Shown piece by piece: positions 9,243 to 19,264 of a stretch of DNA of 64,000 nucleotides. The stretch comes from Cronobacter universalis NCTC 9529 (GTDB lineage Bacteria > Pseudomonadota > Gammaproteobacteria > Enterobacterales > Enterobacteriaceae), in NCBI RefSeq assembly GCF_001277175.1, contig NZ_CP012257.1, positions 1,116,001-1,180,000 of the forward strand, read 5' to 3'. The notes below the pieces were generated by a model that saw only the letters and a program-made list of their open reading frames with translations, did not search any database and had not been told where the DNA came from. Each line of letters opens with the position of its first letter. Position 1 is the stretch's first letter. A program made the translations under genes and the position numbers.

Positions 9243-9593
9243 ATCTCTTATGTGTCTGATTACAGGATGCCAGCAATCCCTGCGCAATCTGGCCGGGATG
9301 ACCCGAAATATGTCCAGTAATAGACTGACTACCCGCGAGCAGCGCGCGGCGTTATGCCAGCATACCGGGAGAAAGAATGCTGATTTTATACAGACTTGAT
9401 GAAGATAGATTTTAATAAATTCTTAAAAATGATTCGTCTATTTCTTAAGAAAATAATTAGTGATGATTCATTCGGCTGGTTTATAGTTGAAAAGGCGCAG
9501 TAGAGGCTTAACGGTTAATTTTTATAATGGTCTTTTTTATATTTGCGAAAGCAATATAAAAAAACCAATTATCCAGAAAGAGATTATTTATAA
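9243..9593. other. AT-rich intergenic region upstream of the lipoprotein operon
   Basis: No gene is supported here. From about 9390 the sequence becomes strongly AT-rich, with the palindrome TTTCTTAAGAAA near 9440-9451, unlike the GC-rich neighbours. It probably holds the promoter of the lipoprotein/coiled-coil operon and could be an H-NS target, but no clear -35/-10 pair stands out. Confidence 0.5.
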
Positions 9594-9622
9594 AAAAAGC
9601 GGCGTATCCGCGCCGCTTTTAT
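9594..9622 (-). terminator. Terminator of cdsH
   Basis: AAAAGCGGCG-TATC-CGCGCCGCTTTT forms a stem flanked by A and T runs, directly after the cdsH stop on the minus strand. Confidence 0.8.
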
Positions 9623-9638
9623 CCCAACAGTGGTTTGC

Positions 9639-10685
9639 TTAACGCAACATTTCCCGGATCGCCGCGCGCCAGGGCAAGATATCGCCAATCGAGGCCGCCA
9701 CCCATTCCGGGTTATGATAGGTTTCCAGATACCGCTCGCCGCTGTCGCACAGCAGCGTGACGATAGCGCCGCTGCGGCCTTCTTCACGCATTCGCGCGGC
9801 CAGTTGCAGCGCGCCCCACATATTGGTGCCGGTGGAGGCGCCCACTTTGCGGCCCAGCAGTTCGCCAAGCCACTGCATCGCCGCCACGCTCGCCGCGTCC
9901 GGCACCTGTAACATTTCGTCAATCACATCGGGAATAAAAGAGGGCTCGACGCGAGGACGGCCAATCCCCTCGATGCGGCTGCCGACGCTGCTCTTCAGCC
10001 CGCTATCGCGCTGCTGCCAGTAATCGTAAAAGACCGAGTTCTCAGGATCGACCACCATCAGGCGCGTCTCGTGGCCCTGATAGCGCAGGTAGCGGCCGAT
10101 GGTGGCGGACGTGCCGCCGGTGCCGGCGCTCATCACGATGTAATCAGGAACCGGGTGCGGCTCGCCAGCCATCTGCCGGAAGATGCTGTCGGCGATATTG
10201 TTGTTGCCGCGCCAGTCGGTCGCGCGCTCGGCGAAGGTAAACTGATCCATATAGCGGCCGCGCAGCTCGCGGGCGAGCACTTCGGAGGCCTCGTAAATTT
10301 CACAGGCGCTCTGCACGAAATGGCAGCGGCCGCCGTAAAACTCAATCTGTTCCACTTTGCGCCGCGCGGTGCAGGCGGGCATTACAGCGATAAACGGCAG
10401 GCCCAGCATGCGGGCGAACCATGCTTCGGAAACGGCGGTCGAGCCGGATGACGCCTCGATAACCGGCGTGCCTTCGCGGATCCAGCCGTTGCTCAGGCCA
10501 TACAAAAACAGCGAGCGCGCCAGGCGGTGCTTCAGGCTGCCGGTGGGGTGCGTGCTTTCATCTTTCAGATAGAACCAGATACCCGGAAAGGCGGGCAGGG
10601 TAAAGCGGATCAAATGGGTATCCGCGGATCGCCGGGCGTCGGCGTGGATCTCATTAATGGCGTGGTGAACCCAGGTGCTGGACAT
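9639..10685 (-). CDS. cdsH: PLP-dependent cysteine desulfhydrase (CdsH type)
   Basis: The 348-residue protein is a fold-type II PLP enzyme of the cysteine synthase/cystathionine beta-synthase family. The PLP lysine lies in PTGSLKHR (Lys52), the substrate loop is EASSGSTA, and the phosphate-binding loop is SAGTGGTSA. The gene is divergent from decR (ybaO). In Salmonella the enzyme encoded beside ybaO is the inducible cysteine desulfhydrase CdsH, which releases sulfide, ammonia and pyruvate from cysteine. The E. coli K-12 order lacks this gene. Synthase activity cannot be excluded from sequence alone. Confidence 0.8.
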   Translation of the reverse strand: MSSTWVHHAINEIHADARRSADTHLIRFTLPAFPGIWFYLKDESTHPTGSLKHRLARSLFLYGLSNGWIREGTPVIEASSGSTAVSEAWFARMLGLPFIAVMPACTARRKVEQIEFYGGRCHFVQSACEIYEASEVLARELRGRYMDQFTFAERATDWRGNNNIADSIFRQMAGEPHPVPDYIVMSAGTGGTSATIGRYLRYQGHETRLMVVDPENSVFYDYWQQRDSGLKSSVGSRIEGIGRPRVEPSFIPDVIDEMLQVPDAASVAAMQWLGELLGRKVGASTGTNMWGALQLAARMREEGRSGAIVTLLCDSGERYLETYHNPEWVAASIGDILPWRAAIREMLR

Positions 10686-10774
10686 GATACGTTCCGGTTT
10701 ATCAATTTGTGCCCAGCGTAAAGCATCTTTCAGGAAAATAAGTTGCCATTTAGCCTGCCTGTTGCTGATATGAG

Positions 10775-10787
10775 AGAAAAATTTTCT
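10775..10787. promoter_or_regulatory. Palindrome in the cdsH-decR intergenic region
   Basis: AGAAAA-A-TTTTCT is a perfect 6-bp inverted repeat 13 bases before the decR start codon. Lrp/AsnC-family regulators bind short AT-rich palindromes near their own genes, so it is a candidate DecR site. This is inference only. Confidence 0.4.
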
Positions 10788-10800
10788 ACAGGAATCGGCA

Positions 10801-11262
10801 ATGTTAGATAAAATTGATTGCAGACTGCTGGCGCTGCTTCAGGAGGACGCGACGCTCTCTTTGCAGGCGCTCGCCGATGCCGTTAATCTGACGACGACGC
10901 CCTGCTGGAAGCGGCTCCGGCGGCTGGAAGATGACGGCTATATACTTAAGCGCGTCGCGCTGCTCGACCCGGAAAAACTCGGCCTCGGCCTCACCGCTTT
11001 TATGCTGATTAAAACGCAGCATCACAGCAGCGACTGGTACAGTCAGTTTGTCGCGGTGGTGGAAGAGATGCCGGAAGTGCTCGGTTTCTGGCGCATGGCG
11101 GGCGAATACGACTACCTTATGCGGGTACAGGTGGCCGATATGAAAAGCTATGATGACTTTTATAAACGTCTGGTTAACCGGGTGCCGGGGCTGTCAGATG
11201 TCACGTCGAGCTTCGCCATGGAGCAGATAAAATACACCACGGCCCTGCCGCTTAAGCGCTGA
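10801..11262 (+). CDS. decR: Cysteine-responsive Lrp-family regulator DecR (YbaO)
   Basis: The 153-residue protein has an N-terminal AsnC-type helix-turn-helix ([21 protein letters not shown] at about residues 19-39) and a C-terminal RAM ligand-binding domain ([22 protein letters not shown]). In E. coli DecR activates cysteine detoxification genes when cysteine is in excess. Here the divergent neighbour cdsH is the obvious target. CAGGAA at a normal distance supports the ATG at 10801. Confidence 0.92.
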   Translation: MLDKIDCRLLALLQEDATLSLQALADAVNLTTTPCWKRLRRLEDDGYILKRVALLDPEKLGLGLTAFMLIKTQHHSSDWYSQFVAVVEEMPEVLGFWRMAGEYDYLMRVQVADMKSYDDFYKRLVNRVPGLSDVTSSFAMEQIKYTTALPLKR

Positions 11263-11319
11263 ACCGTCTGGCTCGCCACGACGCCCGCGCTTTATCATCA
11301 GACCAATCAGGAATTTCGC

Positions 11320-13095
11320 GTGCGATTATTTGCTCAGTTAAGCTGGTATTTTAGCCGGGAGTGGCGTCGCTACCTCGGCGCGGTTGCCCTGCTTATTGTT
11401 ATCGCCATTCTGCAACTGGTGCCGCCAAAAGTGGTGGGCTACGTTGTCGATGGCGTCACTCAACACCACTACACCACGCGCCAGGTGCTGCTGTGGGTGG
11501 GCCTGCTGGTGGTGATTGCTGTCGTTGTTTATCTGCTGCGCTACGTCTGGCGCGTGCTGCTCTTTGGCGCGTCCTATCAGCTGGCCGTCGAACTGCGGCG
11601 CGATTTTTACCGCCAGCTCAGCCGCCAGCATCCGGAGTTTTATCTGCGTCACCGCACCGGCGATTTGATGGCGCGCGCCACCAACGACGTCGACCGCGTG
11701 GTCTTTGCCGCAGGCGAGGGCGTACTGACGCTGGTCGATTCGCTGGTTATGGGCTGCGCGGTGCTGGTCATTATGTGTACCCAGATTAGCTGGCAGCTCA
11801 CGCTGCTGGCGCTGTTGCCGATGCCGGTGATGGCGATTGTCATCAAGCGTTACGGCGATCAGTTGCACCACCGATTTAAAGCCGCGCAGGCGGCGTTCTC
11901 GTCGCTGAATGACAGAACGCAGGAGAGCCTGACCAGCATCCGCATGATTAAGGCGTTCGGCCTGGAAGACAGACAGTCGGCGCTGTTTTCCGAAGACGCG
12001 CGCGATACCGGCGTGAAAAACCTGCGCGTGGCGCGCGTGGACGCCCGTTTCGACCCGACGATTTATATCGCGATTGGCATGGCGAACCTGCTGGCCATCG
12101 GCGGCGGCAGCTGGATGGTAATGAATGGCACGCTGACGCTCGGCCAGCTCACCAGCTTTACGATGTATCTGGGCCTGATGATCTGGCCGATGCTGGCGCT
12201 GGCGTGGATGTTTAACATCGTTGAGCGCGGCAGCGCGGCGTACAGCCGCATTCGCGCGCTGCTGGCGGAGGCGCCGGTGGTGAAAGATGGCCAGGCGTCG
12301 CTGCCCGCCGGGCGCGGCGTGCTGAATGTGTCGATCCGCGAATTTCGCTATCCCCACGCCGCCCGCGATACGCTGCATAATGTGCAGTTCACGCTGAAAC
12401 CCGGCCAGATGCTGGGGCTGTGCGGCCCGACCGGCGCCGGGAAAACCAGCGTGCTGTCGCTTATTCAGCGCCATTTCGATCTTGATGCCGGGGAGATAAC
12501 GTTCCATGACGTCTCGCTCGCGCGCGTGCATCTGGATGACTGGCGAGGGCGGCTTGCCGTCGTCAACCAGACGCCGTTCTTATTCTCCGACACGGTCGCC
12601 AGTAATATCGCGCTCGGCAAGCCGGACGCGACGCAGGAAGAGATCGAACAGGCGGCGAAACTCGCCTGCGTGCATGACGATATTCTGCGTCTGCCGCAGG
12701 GGTATGACACCCAGGTCGGCGAGCGCGGCGTGATGCTCTCCGGCGGACAGAAGCAGCGTATCTCTATTGCCCGCGCGCTGCTGCTGGAAGCTGAAATCCT
12801 GGTGCTGGATGACGCGCTCTCCGCCGTTGACGGGCGTACTGAACATCAGATTCTGCATAACCTGCGCCAGTGGGGCGAAAACCGCACGGTGATCATCAGC
12901 GCGCACCGGCTCTCGGCGCTGACCGAAGCGAGTGAAATTCTGGTGCTGCAACACGGCCAGGTGGCGCAGCGCGGGCGTCATGAGGCGCTCGCGGCGCAGC
13001 CCGGCTGGTACCGGGATATGTATCGCTATCAGCAGCTCGAAGCGGCGCTGGACGACGCGCCGGAAGAGAACGACGAGGAGGCGCTGAATGCGTAA
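11320..13095 (+). CDS. mdlA: Multidrug ABC exporter subunit MdlA
   Basis: The 591-residue half-transporter has an ABC membrane domain (six helices, residues about 15-290) followed by an ATPase domain with Walker [10 protein letters not shown], signature [16 protein letters not shown] and Walker [13 protein letters not shown]. It pairs with MdlB to form a heterodimeric exporter; the natural substrate is not known. The start is GTG at 11320, preceded by CAGGAA, and gives the conserved [11 protein letters not shown] start. The 3' end overlaps mdlB by 8 bases, so the two are co-translated. Confidence 0.95.
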   Translation: MRLFAQLSWYFSREWRRYLGAVALLIVIAILQLVPPKVVGYVVDGVTQHHYTTRQVLLWVGLLVVIAVVVYLLRYVWRVLLFGASYQLAVELRRDFYRQLSRQHPEFYLRHRTGDLMARATNDVDRVVFAAGEGVLTLVDSLVMGCAVLVIMCTQISWQLTLLALLPMPVMAIVIKRYGDQLHHRFKAAQAAFSSLNDRTQESLTSIRMIKAFGLEDRQSALFSEDARDTGVKNLRVARVDARFDPTIYIAIGMANLLAIGGGSWMVMNGTLTLGQLTSFTMYLGLMIWPMLALAWMFNIVERGSAAYSRIRALLAEAPVVKDGQASLPAGRGVLNVSIREFRYPHAARDTLHNVQFTLKPGQMLGLCGPTGAGKTSVLSLIQRHFDLDAGEITFHDVSLARVHLDDWRGRLAVVNQTPFLFSDTVASNIALGKPDATQEEIEQAAKLACVHDDILRLPQGYDTQVGERGVMLSGGQKQRISIARALLLEAEILVLDDALSAVDGRTEHQILHNLRQWGENRTVIISAHRLSALTEASEILVLQHGQVAQRGRHEALAAQPGWYRDMYRYQQLEAALDDAPEENDEEALNA

Positions 13096-14866
13096 TACCG
13101 TAAAGAGCTGGCCGACGCTGAAACGGCTGCTGGCGTATGGCTCGCCGTGGCGTAAACCGCTCGGCGGCGCGGTGCTGATGCTGTGGGTGGCCGCCGCGGC
13201 GGAAGTGACCGGGCCTGCGCTCATCAGCTATTTCATCGACAACCTGGTCGCGAAAAACCAACTGCCGCTGGGGCTGGTGGCCGGGCTGGCGTTCGCCTAT
13301 GTGCTGCTGCAAATTCTCGCCGCCGGGCTGCACTACTGGCAGGCGCTGCTGTTTAACCAGGCGGCGGTGGGCGTGGTGCAGCAGCTGCGCACCGATGTGA
13401 TGGATGCCGCGCTGCGCCAGCCGCTCAGCGCGTTCGACACCCAGCCGGTGGGGCAGCTGATTTCGCGCGTCACTAACGATACCGAGGTGATCCGCGATCT
13501 CTACGTCACGGTCGTGGCGACGGTGCTGCGCAGCGCCGCGCTTATCGGCGCGATGCTGGTGGCGATGTTCAGCCTTGACTGGCGCATGGCGCTGGTGGCC
13601 ATTACCATCTTCCCGGCGGTGCTTATCGTGATGACGATTTATCAGCGCTACAGCACGCCGATTGTGCGCCGGGTGCGGACCTATCTGGCGGACATTAACG
13701 ACGGCTTTAATGAAGTCATCAGCGGGATGAATGTCATCCAGCAGTTCCGCCAGCAGTCGCGTTTTGGCGAGCGTATGAACGCCGCCAGCCATTCGCACTA
13801 TCTGGCGCGTATGCAGACGCTGCGCCTGGACGGCTTTCTGCTGCGTCCGTTGCTGAGCCTCTTTTCCGCGCTGGTGCTGTGCGGCCTGCTAATGCTGTTC
13901 GGCTTCACCGCCGTCGGGACGATTCAGGTGGGCGTGCTGTACGCCTTTATCAGCTATCTGGGCCGTCTTAACGAGCCGTTGATTGAACTCACCACCCAGC
14001 AGTCGATTTTGCAGCAGGCGCTGGTGGCGGGCGAACGTGTTTTCGAGCTGATGGACCGCCCGCGCCAGGACTACGGCCATGACGAGCGCCCGCTCACGAG
14101 CGGGACGATTGAGGTGGATAACGTCTCTTTCGCCTATCGCGACGATCAGCTGGTGCTGAAGGATATTTCGCTCTCGGTGCCGTCCCGTCACTTCGTGGCG
14201 CTGGTCGGGCATACCGGCAGCGGCAAAAGCACGCTGGCAAGCCTGCTGATGGGATATTACCCGCTCACCTCCGGCGAGATCCGCCTCGATGGCCGACCGC
14301 TCGCCTCGCTCAGCCACGGCGTGCTGCGTAAAGGCGTGGCGATGGTGCAGCAGGATCCTGTCGTGCTGGCCGATTCGTTCTTCGCGAACGTCACGCTCGG
14401 GCGTGATATCGATGAAGCGCGGGTCTGGGCGGTGCTGGAAACGGTACAACTGGCCGAACTGGCGCGCGGGATGAGCGACGGCATCCATACCCGACTTGGC
14501 GAGCAGGGCAATAATCTCTCCGTCGGGCAGAAGCAGTTGCTGGCGCTGGCGCGCGTGCTGGTGGACGCGCCGCAGATCCTGATCCTTGACGAAGCGACGG
14601 CGAACATCGATTCCGGTACGGAACAGGCGATTCAGCACGCGCTGGCCGCTATCCGGCCGCATACGACGCTGGTGGTTATCGCGCATCGCCTCTCAACTAT
14701 TGTAGAGGCGGACACCATTTTGGTGCTGCATCGCGGGCAGGCGGTGGAGCGGGGCAGCCATCAGGCGCTGCTTGAAGCGCGCGGACGCTACTGGCAGATG
14801 TATCAGCTCCAGCTCGCGGGCGAAGAGCTACAGGCCGCCGCGAAAGAGGAGCCGCTCAGCGCCTGA
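13088..14866 (+). CDS. mdlB: Multidrug ABC exporter subunit MdlB
   Basis: The 592-residue partner of MdlA has the same layout: membrane domain to about residue 320, then Walker [10 protein letters not shown], signature [16 protein letters not shown] and Walker B ILILDEAT. The signature here is LSVGQ rather than LSGGQ, as usual for heterodimeric exporters with unequal ATP sites. The start lies inside the end of mdlA. It precedes the nitrogen-regulated glnK-amtB operon, which has its own promoter. Confidence 0.95.
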   Translation: MRNTVKSWPTLKRLLAYGSPWRKPLGGAVLMLWVAAAAEVTGPALISYFIDNLVAKNQLPLGLVAGLAFAYVLLQILAAGLHYWQALLFNQAAVGVVQQLRTDVMDAALRQPLSAFDTQPVGQLISRVTNDTEVIRDLYVTVVATVLRSAALIGAMLVAMFSLDWRMALVAITIFPAVLIVMTIYQRYSTPIVRRVRTYLADINDGFNEVISGMNVIQQFRQQSRFGERMNAASHSHYLARMQTLRLDGFLLRPLLSLFSALVLCGLLMLFGFTAVGTIQVGVLYAFISYLGRLNEPLIELTTQQSILQQALVAGERVFELMDRPRQDYGHDERPLTSGTIEVDNVSFAYRDDQLVLKDISLSVPSRHFVALVGHTGSGKSTLASLLMGYYPLTSGEIRLDGRPLASLSHGVLRKGVAMVQQDPVVLADSFFANVTLGRDIDEARVWAVLETVQLAELARGMSDGIHTRLGEQGNNLSVGQKQLLALARVLVDAPQILILDEATANIDSGTEQAIQHALAAIRPHTTLVVIAHRLSTIVEADTILVLHRGQAVERGSHQALLEARGRYWQMYQLQLAGEELQAAAKEEPLSA

Positions 14867-14928
14867 TGCACCAAAATCAGGCGTTCTGCTAACACGCATC
14901 ATTAGTGGTGCAAAAATGTAACGCACCG

Positions 14929-14945
14929 TGCACCGGCATGGTGCG
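14929..14945. promoter_or_regulatory. NtrC-type binding site upstream of glnK
   Basis: TGCACC-GGCAT-GGTGCG fits the NtrC consensus TGCACC-N5-GGTGCA at all but the last base, about 110 bases before the expected glnK transcript start. A half site TGCACCAAAAT lies further up at 14867. The same inverted repeat is followed by a T run and could also end mdlB transcription. Confidence 0.65.
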
Positions 14946-15029
14946 TTTTTGCTTTTATCTCCCTCTGTACGCCGTTTAACGACGCTTTCCTCCTGCGGTT
15001 TAGGCCGCCGCCGCCCGCTTTTCTATTCC

Positions 15030-15045
15030 TGGCACGCCGCTTGCT
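15030..15045 (+). promoter_or_regulatory. Sigma-54 promoter of glnK-amtB
   Basis: TGGCACGCCGCTTGCT matches the sigma-54 consensus TGGCACRNNNNTTGCW at every fixed base, with GG and GC at -24 and -12. It lies 52 bases before the glnK ATG. Confidence 0.93.
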
Positions 15046-15097
15046 TTACCAGATTATCGTCGCTGCCGAATTACCCATTTCTGACTGGAGGGGATCT

Positions 15098-15436
15098 ATG
15101 AAGCTGGTTACCGTGGTAATCAAACCGTTCAAACTGGAAGACGTGCGTGAAGCACTCTCCACCATTGGCATTCAGGGGCTTACCGTCACCGAGGTGAAAG
15201 GGTTCGGGCGTCAGAAAGGCCATGCCGAGCTTTACCGCGGCGCCGAATACAGCGTGAATTTCCTGCCGAAAGTAAAAATCGACGTGGCTATCGCAGACGA
15301 TCAGCTGGATGAAGTGATCGAGGTGGTCAGCAAGGCCGCGTGGACCGGTAAAATTGGCGACGGCAAAATTTTTGTCGCCGAACTGCAACGCGTGGTTCGT
15401 ATTCGTACCGGCGAAGCCGACGAAGCGGCTCTCTGA
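15098..15436 (+). CDS. glnK: PII signal protein GlnK
   Basis: The 112-residue PII protein has the T-loop sequence YRGAEYSVNF with the uridylylated Tyr51 and the B-loop TGKIGDGKIF. GlnK senses 2-oxoglutarate and ATP/ADP and, when not uridylylated, plugs the AmtB channel. GGAGGGGATCT before the ATG at 15098 fixes the start; a longer open frame from 15041 reaches into the promoter. It forms an operon with amtB, 31 bases downstream, under sigma-54 and NtrC. Confidence 0.97.
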   Translation: MKLVTVVIKPFKLEDVREALSTIGIQGLTVTEVKGFGRQKGHAELYRGAEYSVNFLPKVKIDVAIADDQLDEVIEVVSKAAWTGKIGDGKIFVAELQRVVRIRTGEADEAAL

Positions 15437-15467
15437 TTTCTGGCCAACCGTTACAGGAATGCACAAG

Positions 15468-16754
15468 ATGAAACACACAGCTTTCAAATCGGGTCTCGGC
15501 CTGCTTGCTCTTTTGCCAGGTATTGCCCTGGCGGCGCCCGCGGTGGCGGATAAAGCCGATAACGCCTTTATGATGATCTGCACCGCGCTGGTGCTGTTTA
15601 TGACGATCCCAGGACTTGCGCTGTTTTACGGCGGTCTTATCCGCGCGAAAAACGTGCTCTCCATGCTGACGCAGGTGTCCGTCGCGTTCGCGCTGGTCTG
15701 CGTACTCTGGGTGGTCTACGGCTACTCGCTAGCGTTCGGCAGCGGCGGCAGCTTCTTTGGCAACGTCGACTGGCTGCTGCTGAAGGGCATTAAAATTACC
15801 GACCTGATGGGCAGCTTCTACCAGTACATTCACGTCGCGTTCCAGGGCTCCTTCGCCTGCATCACCGTAGGGCTTATCGTGGGCGCGCTGGCGGAACGCA
15901 TCCGCTTCTCGGCGGTGTTGATCTTCGTGGCGGTATGGCTCACCTTCTCCTATGTGCCGATTGCGCATATGGTCTGGGGCGGCGGCCTGCTGGCGTCTCA
16001 CGGCGCGCTGGATTTCGCGGGCGGCACCGTGGTGCACATTAACGCGGCGGTAGCAGGTCTGGTCGGCGCGTATCTGGTTGGCAAACGCGTTGGCTTCGGC
16101 AAAGAAGCGTTTAAGCCGCATAACCTGCCGATGGTCTTTACCGGCACGGCAATCCTCTACTTTGGCTGGTTCGGCTTTAACGCCGGCTCCGCCAGCGCCG
16201 CCAACGAAATCGCAGGCCTCGCGTTTGTGAACACCGTTGTCGCGACGGCGGCGGCCATTCTTGCCTGGGTCTTTGGCGAATGGGCGCTGCGCGGTAAGCC
16301 ATCGCTGCTGGGCGCGTGTTCCGGCGCCATTGCCGGTCTGGTGGGCGTGACGCCTGCGTGCGGCTACATCGGCGTGGGCGGCTCGCTTATCGTGGGTATC
16401 GCGGCGGGTCTGGCAGGCTTGTGGGGCGTTACTCTGCTGAAACGCTGGCTGCGCGTTGACGACCCGTGCGACGTATTCGGCGTGCATGGCGTCTGCGGCA
16501 TCGTGGGCTGCATCCTGACCGGTATTTTTGCCTCTACGTCGCTCGGCGGCGTGGGTTTCGCCGAAGGCGTGACAATGGGCCATCAGGTGCTGGTGCAGCT
16601 TGAGAGTATCGCCATCACCGTCGTCTGGTCCGCCGTGGTCGCGTTTATCGCCTACAAAGCGGCAGATCTGACCGTCGGTCTGCGCGTCTCCGAAGAGCAG
16701 GAGCGCGAAGGGCTGGACGTCAACAGCCACGGCGAGAACGCCTATAACGCCTGA
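15468..16754 (+). CDS. amtB: Ammonium channel AmtB
   Basis: The 428-residue protein has a signal peptide ending near ALAAPAVADK and eleven membrane helices. Family landmarks include DFAGGTVVHINAA with a pore histidine, FGWFGFNAGSA and VHGVCGIVGC with the second pore histidine. It conducts ammonia and is blocked by GlnK at high nitrogen. The ATG at 15468 gives exactly the E. coli length and has CAGGAA upstream. Confidence 0.97.
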   Translation: MKHTAFKSGLGLLALLPGIALAAPAVADKADNAFMMICTALVLFMTIPGLALFYGGLIRAKNVLSMLTQVSVAFALVCVLWVVYGYSLAFGSGGSFFGNVDWLLLKGIKITDLMGSFYQYIHVAFQGSFACITVGLIVGALAERIRFSAVLIFVAVWLTFSYVPIAHMVWGGGLLASHGALDFAGGTVVHINAAVAGLVGAYLVGKRVGFGKEAFKPHNLPMVFTGTAILYFGWFGFNAGSASAANEIAGLAFVNTVVATAAAILAWVFGEWALRGKPSLLGACSGAIAGLVGVTPACGYIGVGGSLIVGIAAGLAGLWGVTLLKRWLRVDDPCDVFGVHGVCGIVGCILTGIFASTSLGGVGFAEGVTMGHQVLVQLESIAITVVWSAVVAFIAYKAADLTVGLRVSEEQEREGLDVNSHGENAYNA

Positions 16755-16775
16755 TAGTTGGGTTATCTCCGGAGC

Positions 16776-16805
16776 AAAAAACCTCCCGCATGCGGGAGGT
16801 TTTTG
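16776..16805 (+). terminator. Terminator of glnK-amtB
   Basis: AAAAACCTCCCGCA-TGCGGGAGGTTTTTG is a strong self-complementary stem with a T tract 22 bases after amtB; the flanking A run makes it bidirectional. Confidence 0.88.
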
Positions 16806-16854
16806 TTTTATGCGGTGGGGGAGTGTGGCCTGGTGGGTGTTGTTTATGTAAAAA

Positions 16855-17045
16855 GGCGGGTGCGCTTCGCTTACCCACCCTACAAAGACGCTCACTTTTA
16901 CCGTAGGGCGGGTAAGCGCAACGCACCCGCCATGTAAGGTGGTGTGAATGTAAAAAGGTGGGTGCGCTGACGCTTACCCACCCTACAAAAGACGCCCACG
17001 TTTACCGTAGTTAACCGTAGGGCGGGTAAGCGCAGCGCACCCGCC
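16855..17045. repeat. Two tandem intergenic palindromic repeats (GTAGGGYGGGTAAGCG family)
   Basis: Two units, 16855-16931 and 16957-17045, each consist of a left arm (GGYGGGTGCGCTTCGCTTAC plus CCACCCTAC) and a right arm of GTAGGGCGGGTAAGCGC and GCACCCGCC, so each can fold into a long hairpin. They fill the gap between amtB and tesB, where no gene is seen. Related copies occur at 19847, 50314 and 57532. Confidence 0.85.
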
Positions 17046-17060
17046 GTTCTGGCCCACGGC

Positions 17061-17921
17061 TTACCCACGTTTCCTCATCACGCCTTCCTGCACGGTCGAG
17101 GCGACCAGCACGCCGTCCTGCGTATAAAACTCGCCGCGCACAAAACCGCGGGCGCTGGAGGCGGACGTACTCTCCACGCTGTAAAGCAGCCACTCGTTCA
17201 TATCGAACGGGCGGTGGAACCACATCGAATGATCGATAGTCGCCACCTGCATCCCCGGCTCAAGGAAGCCAACGCCGTGCGGTTGCAGCGCCACCACCAG
17301 GAAATTGAAATCCGACGCGTAACCGAGCAGCGACTGATGCACGCGCACCTCATCCGGCATCTGCCCGTTGGCGCGCAGCCACACCTGACGCTCCGGCTTC
17401 GCCGTGTGGCCTTTCAGCGGGTTGTGAAACTCCACCGGGCGAATCTCCAGCGGCTTATCGCACAGGAATTTCTCCTTCACCTGCGGCGGCAAAAGGTGCG
17501 CCAGCGAGCGGGCGATATCGGTTTCCGATTTCAGCCCGTCAGGCGCAGGCGCAGGCGGCATGGGTTTTTGATGCTCGAAGCCGCTTTCCGGCGCCTGGAA
17601 CGACGCGGTCATATAGAAAATCGGCTTACCGTTCTGGATAGCCGCCACGCGCCGGGCGCTGAAGCTATTGCCGTCGCGCAGCACTTCCACGTCATAAACG
17701 ATGGGCTTCTGGCTATCGCCAGGGCGCAGAAAATAGCTGTGGAACGAGTGGACGAGACGATCTTCCGGCACCGTCGCTTTGGCGGCGTACAGCGCCTGGC
17801 CGACGACCTGGCCGCCAAACACCTGCCGTAATCCGAGATCTTCGCTTTGGCCGCGAAAGAGCCCTTCTTCAATTTTTTCCAGATTTAATAACGCGAGTAA
17901 ATTGCTCAGCGCCTGACTCAT
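17061..17921 (-). CDS. tesB: Acyl-CoA thioesterase II TesB
   Basis: The 286-residue protein contains two fused hotdog domains, with [11 protein letters not shown] in the first and [21 protein letters not shown] in the second, where the conserved Asp of the TesB catalytic network lies. TesB hydrolyses a wide range of acyl-CoAs in the cytosol. The ATG at 17921 gives the exact E. coli length; the frame stays open upstream to 18011 without conservation. Confidence 0.96.
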   Translation of the reverse strand: MSQALSNLLALLNLEKIEEGLFRGQSEDLGLRQVFGGQVVGQALYAAKATVPEDRLVHSFHSYFLRPGDSQKPIVYDVEVLRDGNSFSARRVAAIQNGKPIFYMTASFQAPESGFEHQKPMPPAPAPDGLKSETDIARSLAHLLPPQVKEKFLCDKPLEIRPVEFHNPLKGHTAKPERQVWLRANGQMPDEVRVHQSLLGYASDFNFLVVALQPHGVGFLEPGMQVATIDHSMWFHRPFDMNEWLLYSVESTSASSARGFVRGEFYTQDGVLVASTVQEGVMRKRG

Positions 17922-18144
17922 AAAGGGTCCTCTACTAGCGGGATAGGCACAGCCGTGCGAATGATATATCCCGATTATAACGCAGAAAGACAACTGGTCA
18001 GAGGGGTTCAATAATCTTAATAGCGCCCCGTTTCCAGGCGAAAATAAGTGATATGTGCCACACTTAGCACGACAAACATGTTGTAACAGCTCACGCTGGT
18101 GAGTGCCTGGCGCTTACTGGTGGAATGAAAATAAGGAGAACGCC

Positions 18145-18717
18145 ATGAAACTCGTGCACATGTTAAGTGGTTTAGCCGTTGCCGTTGCTCTGGCCGGTTG
18201 CGCGCAGGATAAAAGTGCTGATATCGCTGTTCCAGCCCCGAACCCGAATACCTCCGGCGTCGCGACGAAGCCGGTGATTAAACAGCCGAACGTTTCCGGT
18301 ACCGTATGGATCCGCCAGAAAGTGGCCCTGCCGCCGGATGCCGCGCTGACCGTAACCCTCTCTGACGCCACTCAGGCTAACGCCCCGTCGAAAGTGCTGG
18401 CCCAGAAAGTGGTGCGTACCGAAGGTAAACAGGCGCCGTTCAGCTTCGTGCTGCCGTTTAACCCCTCCGATATTCAGCCAAACGCCCGTATTCTGCTGAG
18501 CGCTGCGATCACGGTTAACGATAAGCTGGTGTTTATCACCGACCGTGTACAGCCTGCGGTGAACCAGGGCGGTACCAAAATCGACCTGACGCTGGTGCCA
18601 GTGCAGCAGACCGCCGTGCCGGTACAGGCTGGCGGCGGGGCGGTGACAACCGTACCGTCGACCTCGCCGACGCAGGTTACGCCGTCCTCCGCCGTTCCGG
18701 CCCCGACGACGTACTAA
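18145..18717 (+). CDS. ybaY: YbaY-family lipoprotein
   Basis: The 190-residue protein has a lipoprotein signal ending in LAGC, with the lipidated cysteine at about residue 20. The main domain is of the YbaY/YscW type (VSGTVWIRQKVALPPDAALTV), a beta-sandwich related to pilotin-like proteins. The C-terminus is a low-complexity Val/Thr/Pro/Ser tail. The ATG at 18145 follows AAGGAGAACGCC. The function is not known. Confidence 0.93.
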   Translation: MKLVHMLSGLAVAVALAGCAQDKSADIAVPAPNPNTSGVATKPVIKQPNVSGTVWIRQKVALPPDAALTVTLSDATQANAPSKVLAQKVVRTEGKQAPFSFVLPFNPSDIQPNARILLSAAITVNDKLVFITDRVQPAVNQGGTKIDLTLVPVQQTAVPVQAGGGAVTTVPSTSPTQVTPSSAVPAPTTY

Positions 18718-18724
18718 GCCGCAC

Positions 18725-18748
18725 AAGCGCCTCTTCGGAGGCGCTTTT
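18725..18748 (+). terminator. Terminator between ybaY and atl
   Basis: AAGCGCCTC-TTC-GGAGGCGCTTTT forms a strong stem with a T run 7 bases after ybaY and touches the atl stop codon on the other strand. Confidence 0.85.
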
Positions 18749-19059
18749 CAGTAGCGCCACCCGTAGCGCGCCAGATCGATCTCTCCTTTCCCCGACACCT
18801 GTACGCCCTCCGCGAGCAACGCCTGACGCTGGCGCTGTAAATCCGGCCCGGTCAGTGAAATCTCCCCACGACGATTCACCACCCGATGCCACGGCAACCG
18901 GCTGCCTTCCGGCAGGCGTTTCAGCACGCCGCCCACCTGACGCGCCGCCCGCGGCGAGCCCGCCAGCCTTGCTACCTCGCCATAGGTTGTGACGCAGCCT
19001 TCCGGTATGGCGGCGACAATCTGGTAAACGCGCTGTGGAAAGGTGTCTTGGTTGTCCAT
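18748..19059 (-). CDS. atl: Alkyltransferase-like protein Atl (YbaZ)
   Basis: The 103-residue protein resembles the C-terminal domain of O6-alkylguanine-DNA alkyltransferase, but the active-site PCHR is PWHRV here, so it cannot transfer alkyl groups. Atl proteins bind O6-alkylguanine in DNA and hand the lesion to nucleotide excision repair. The helix-turn-helix region is VTTYGEVARLAGSPRAARQVGG. It is shorter than E. coli YbaZ but of normal Atl length. Confidence 0.93.
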   Translation of the reverse strand: MDNQDTFPQRVYQIVAAIPEGCVTTYGEVARLAGSPRAARQVGGVLKRLPEGSRLPWHRVVNRRGEISLTGPDLQRQRQALLAEGVQVSGKGEIDLARYGWRY

Positions 19060-19264
19060 CTGGGCTCCTTGATATCAGGCGTTAAGCATAAGAAAGGGCG
19101 GCCGAGGGGTGCAACTGCGATGTGGCTTTTATTACCGCTCTCAATATTAAATATATATTTATCAGGTATTTATATGATTGTGGCGAAAGTAAAATACGCT
19201 TGCGATCACGGTATGATTCCGGAGCGCGCCGCAAAATAGGTGAAATTTTGCAACGGGCTGATTT

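Noticed and set aside
9377..9415. A short plus-strand frame MLILYRLDEDRF after GGGAGAAAGA
   Set aside because: It has a ribosome-site-like sequence, but no gene follows on that strand that it could lead, and it has no codon run; chance is likely.
11338..12531. A 397-residue minus-strand frame opposite mdlA, and similar long frames opposite mdlB, amtB, acrB, htpG and garK-type genes
   Set aside because: They are His/Arg/Gln-rich shadows typical of GC-rich coding DNA and match no family; the opposite strand encodes recognised proteins.
14921..14950. Hairpin ACGCACC...GGTGCGTTTTT as a plain mdlB terminator
   Set aside because: It may terminate transcription, but its core is a near-perfect NtrC site at the right place for the sigma-54 promoter, so it was listed as a regulatory site first.
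19080..19264. Short frames between atl and the cas3 remnant
   Set aside because: No ribosome site, no recognisable protein and AT-rich composition; probably the old cas promoter region.
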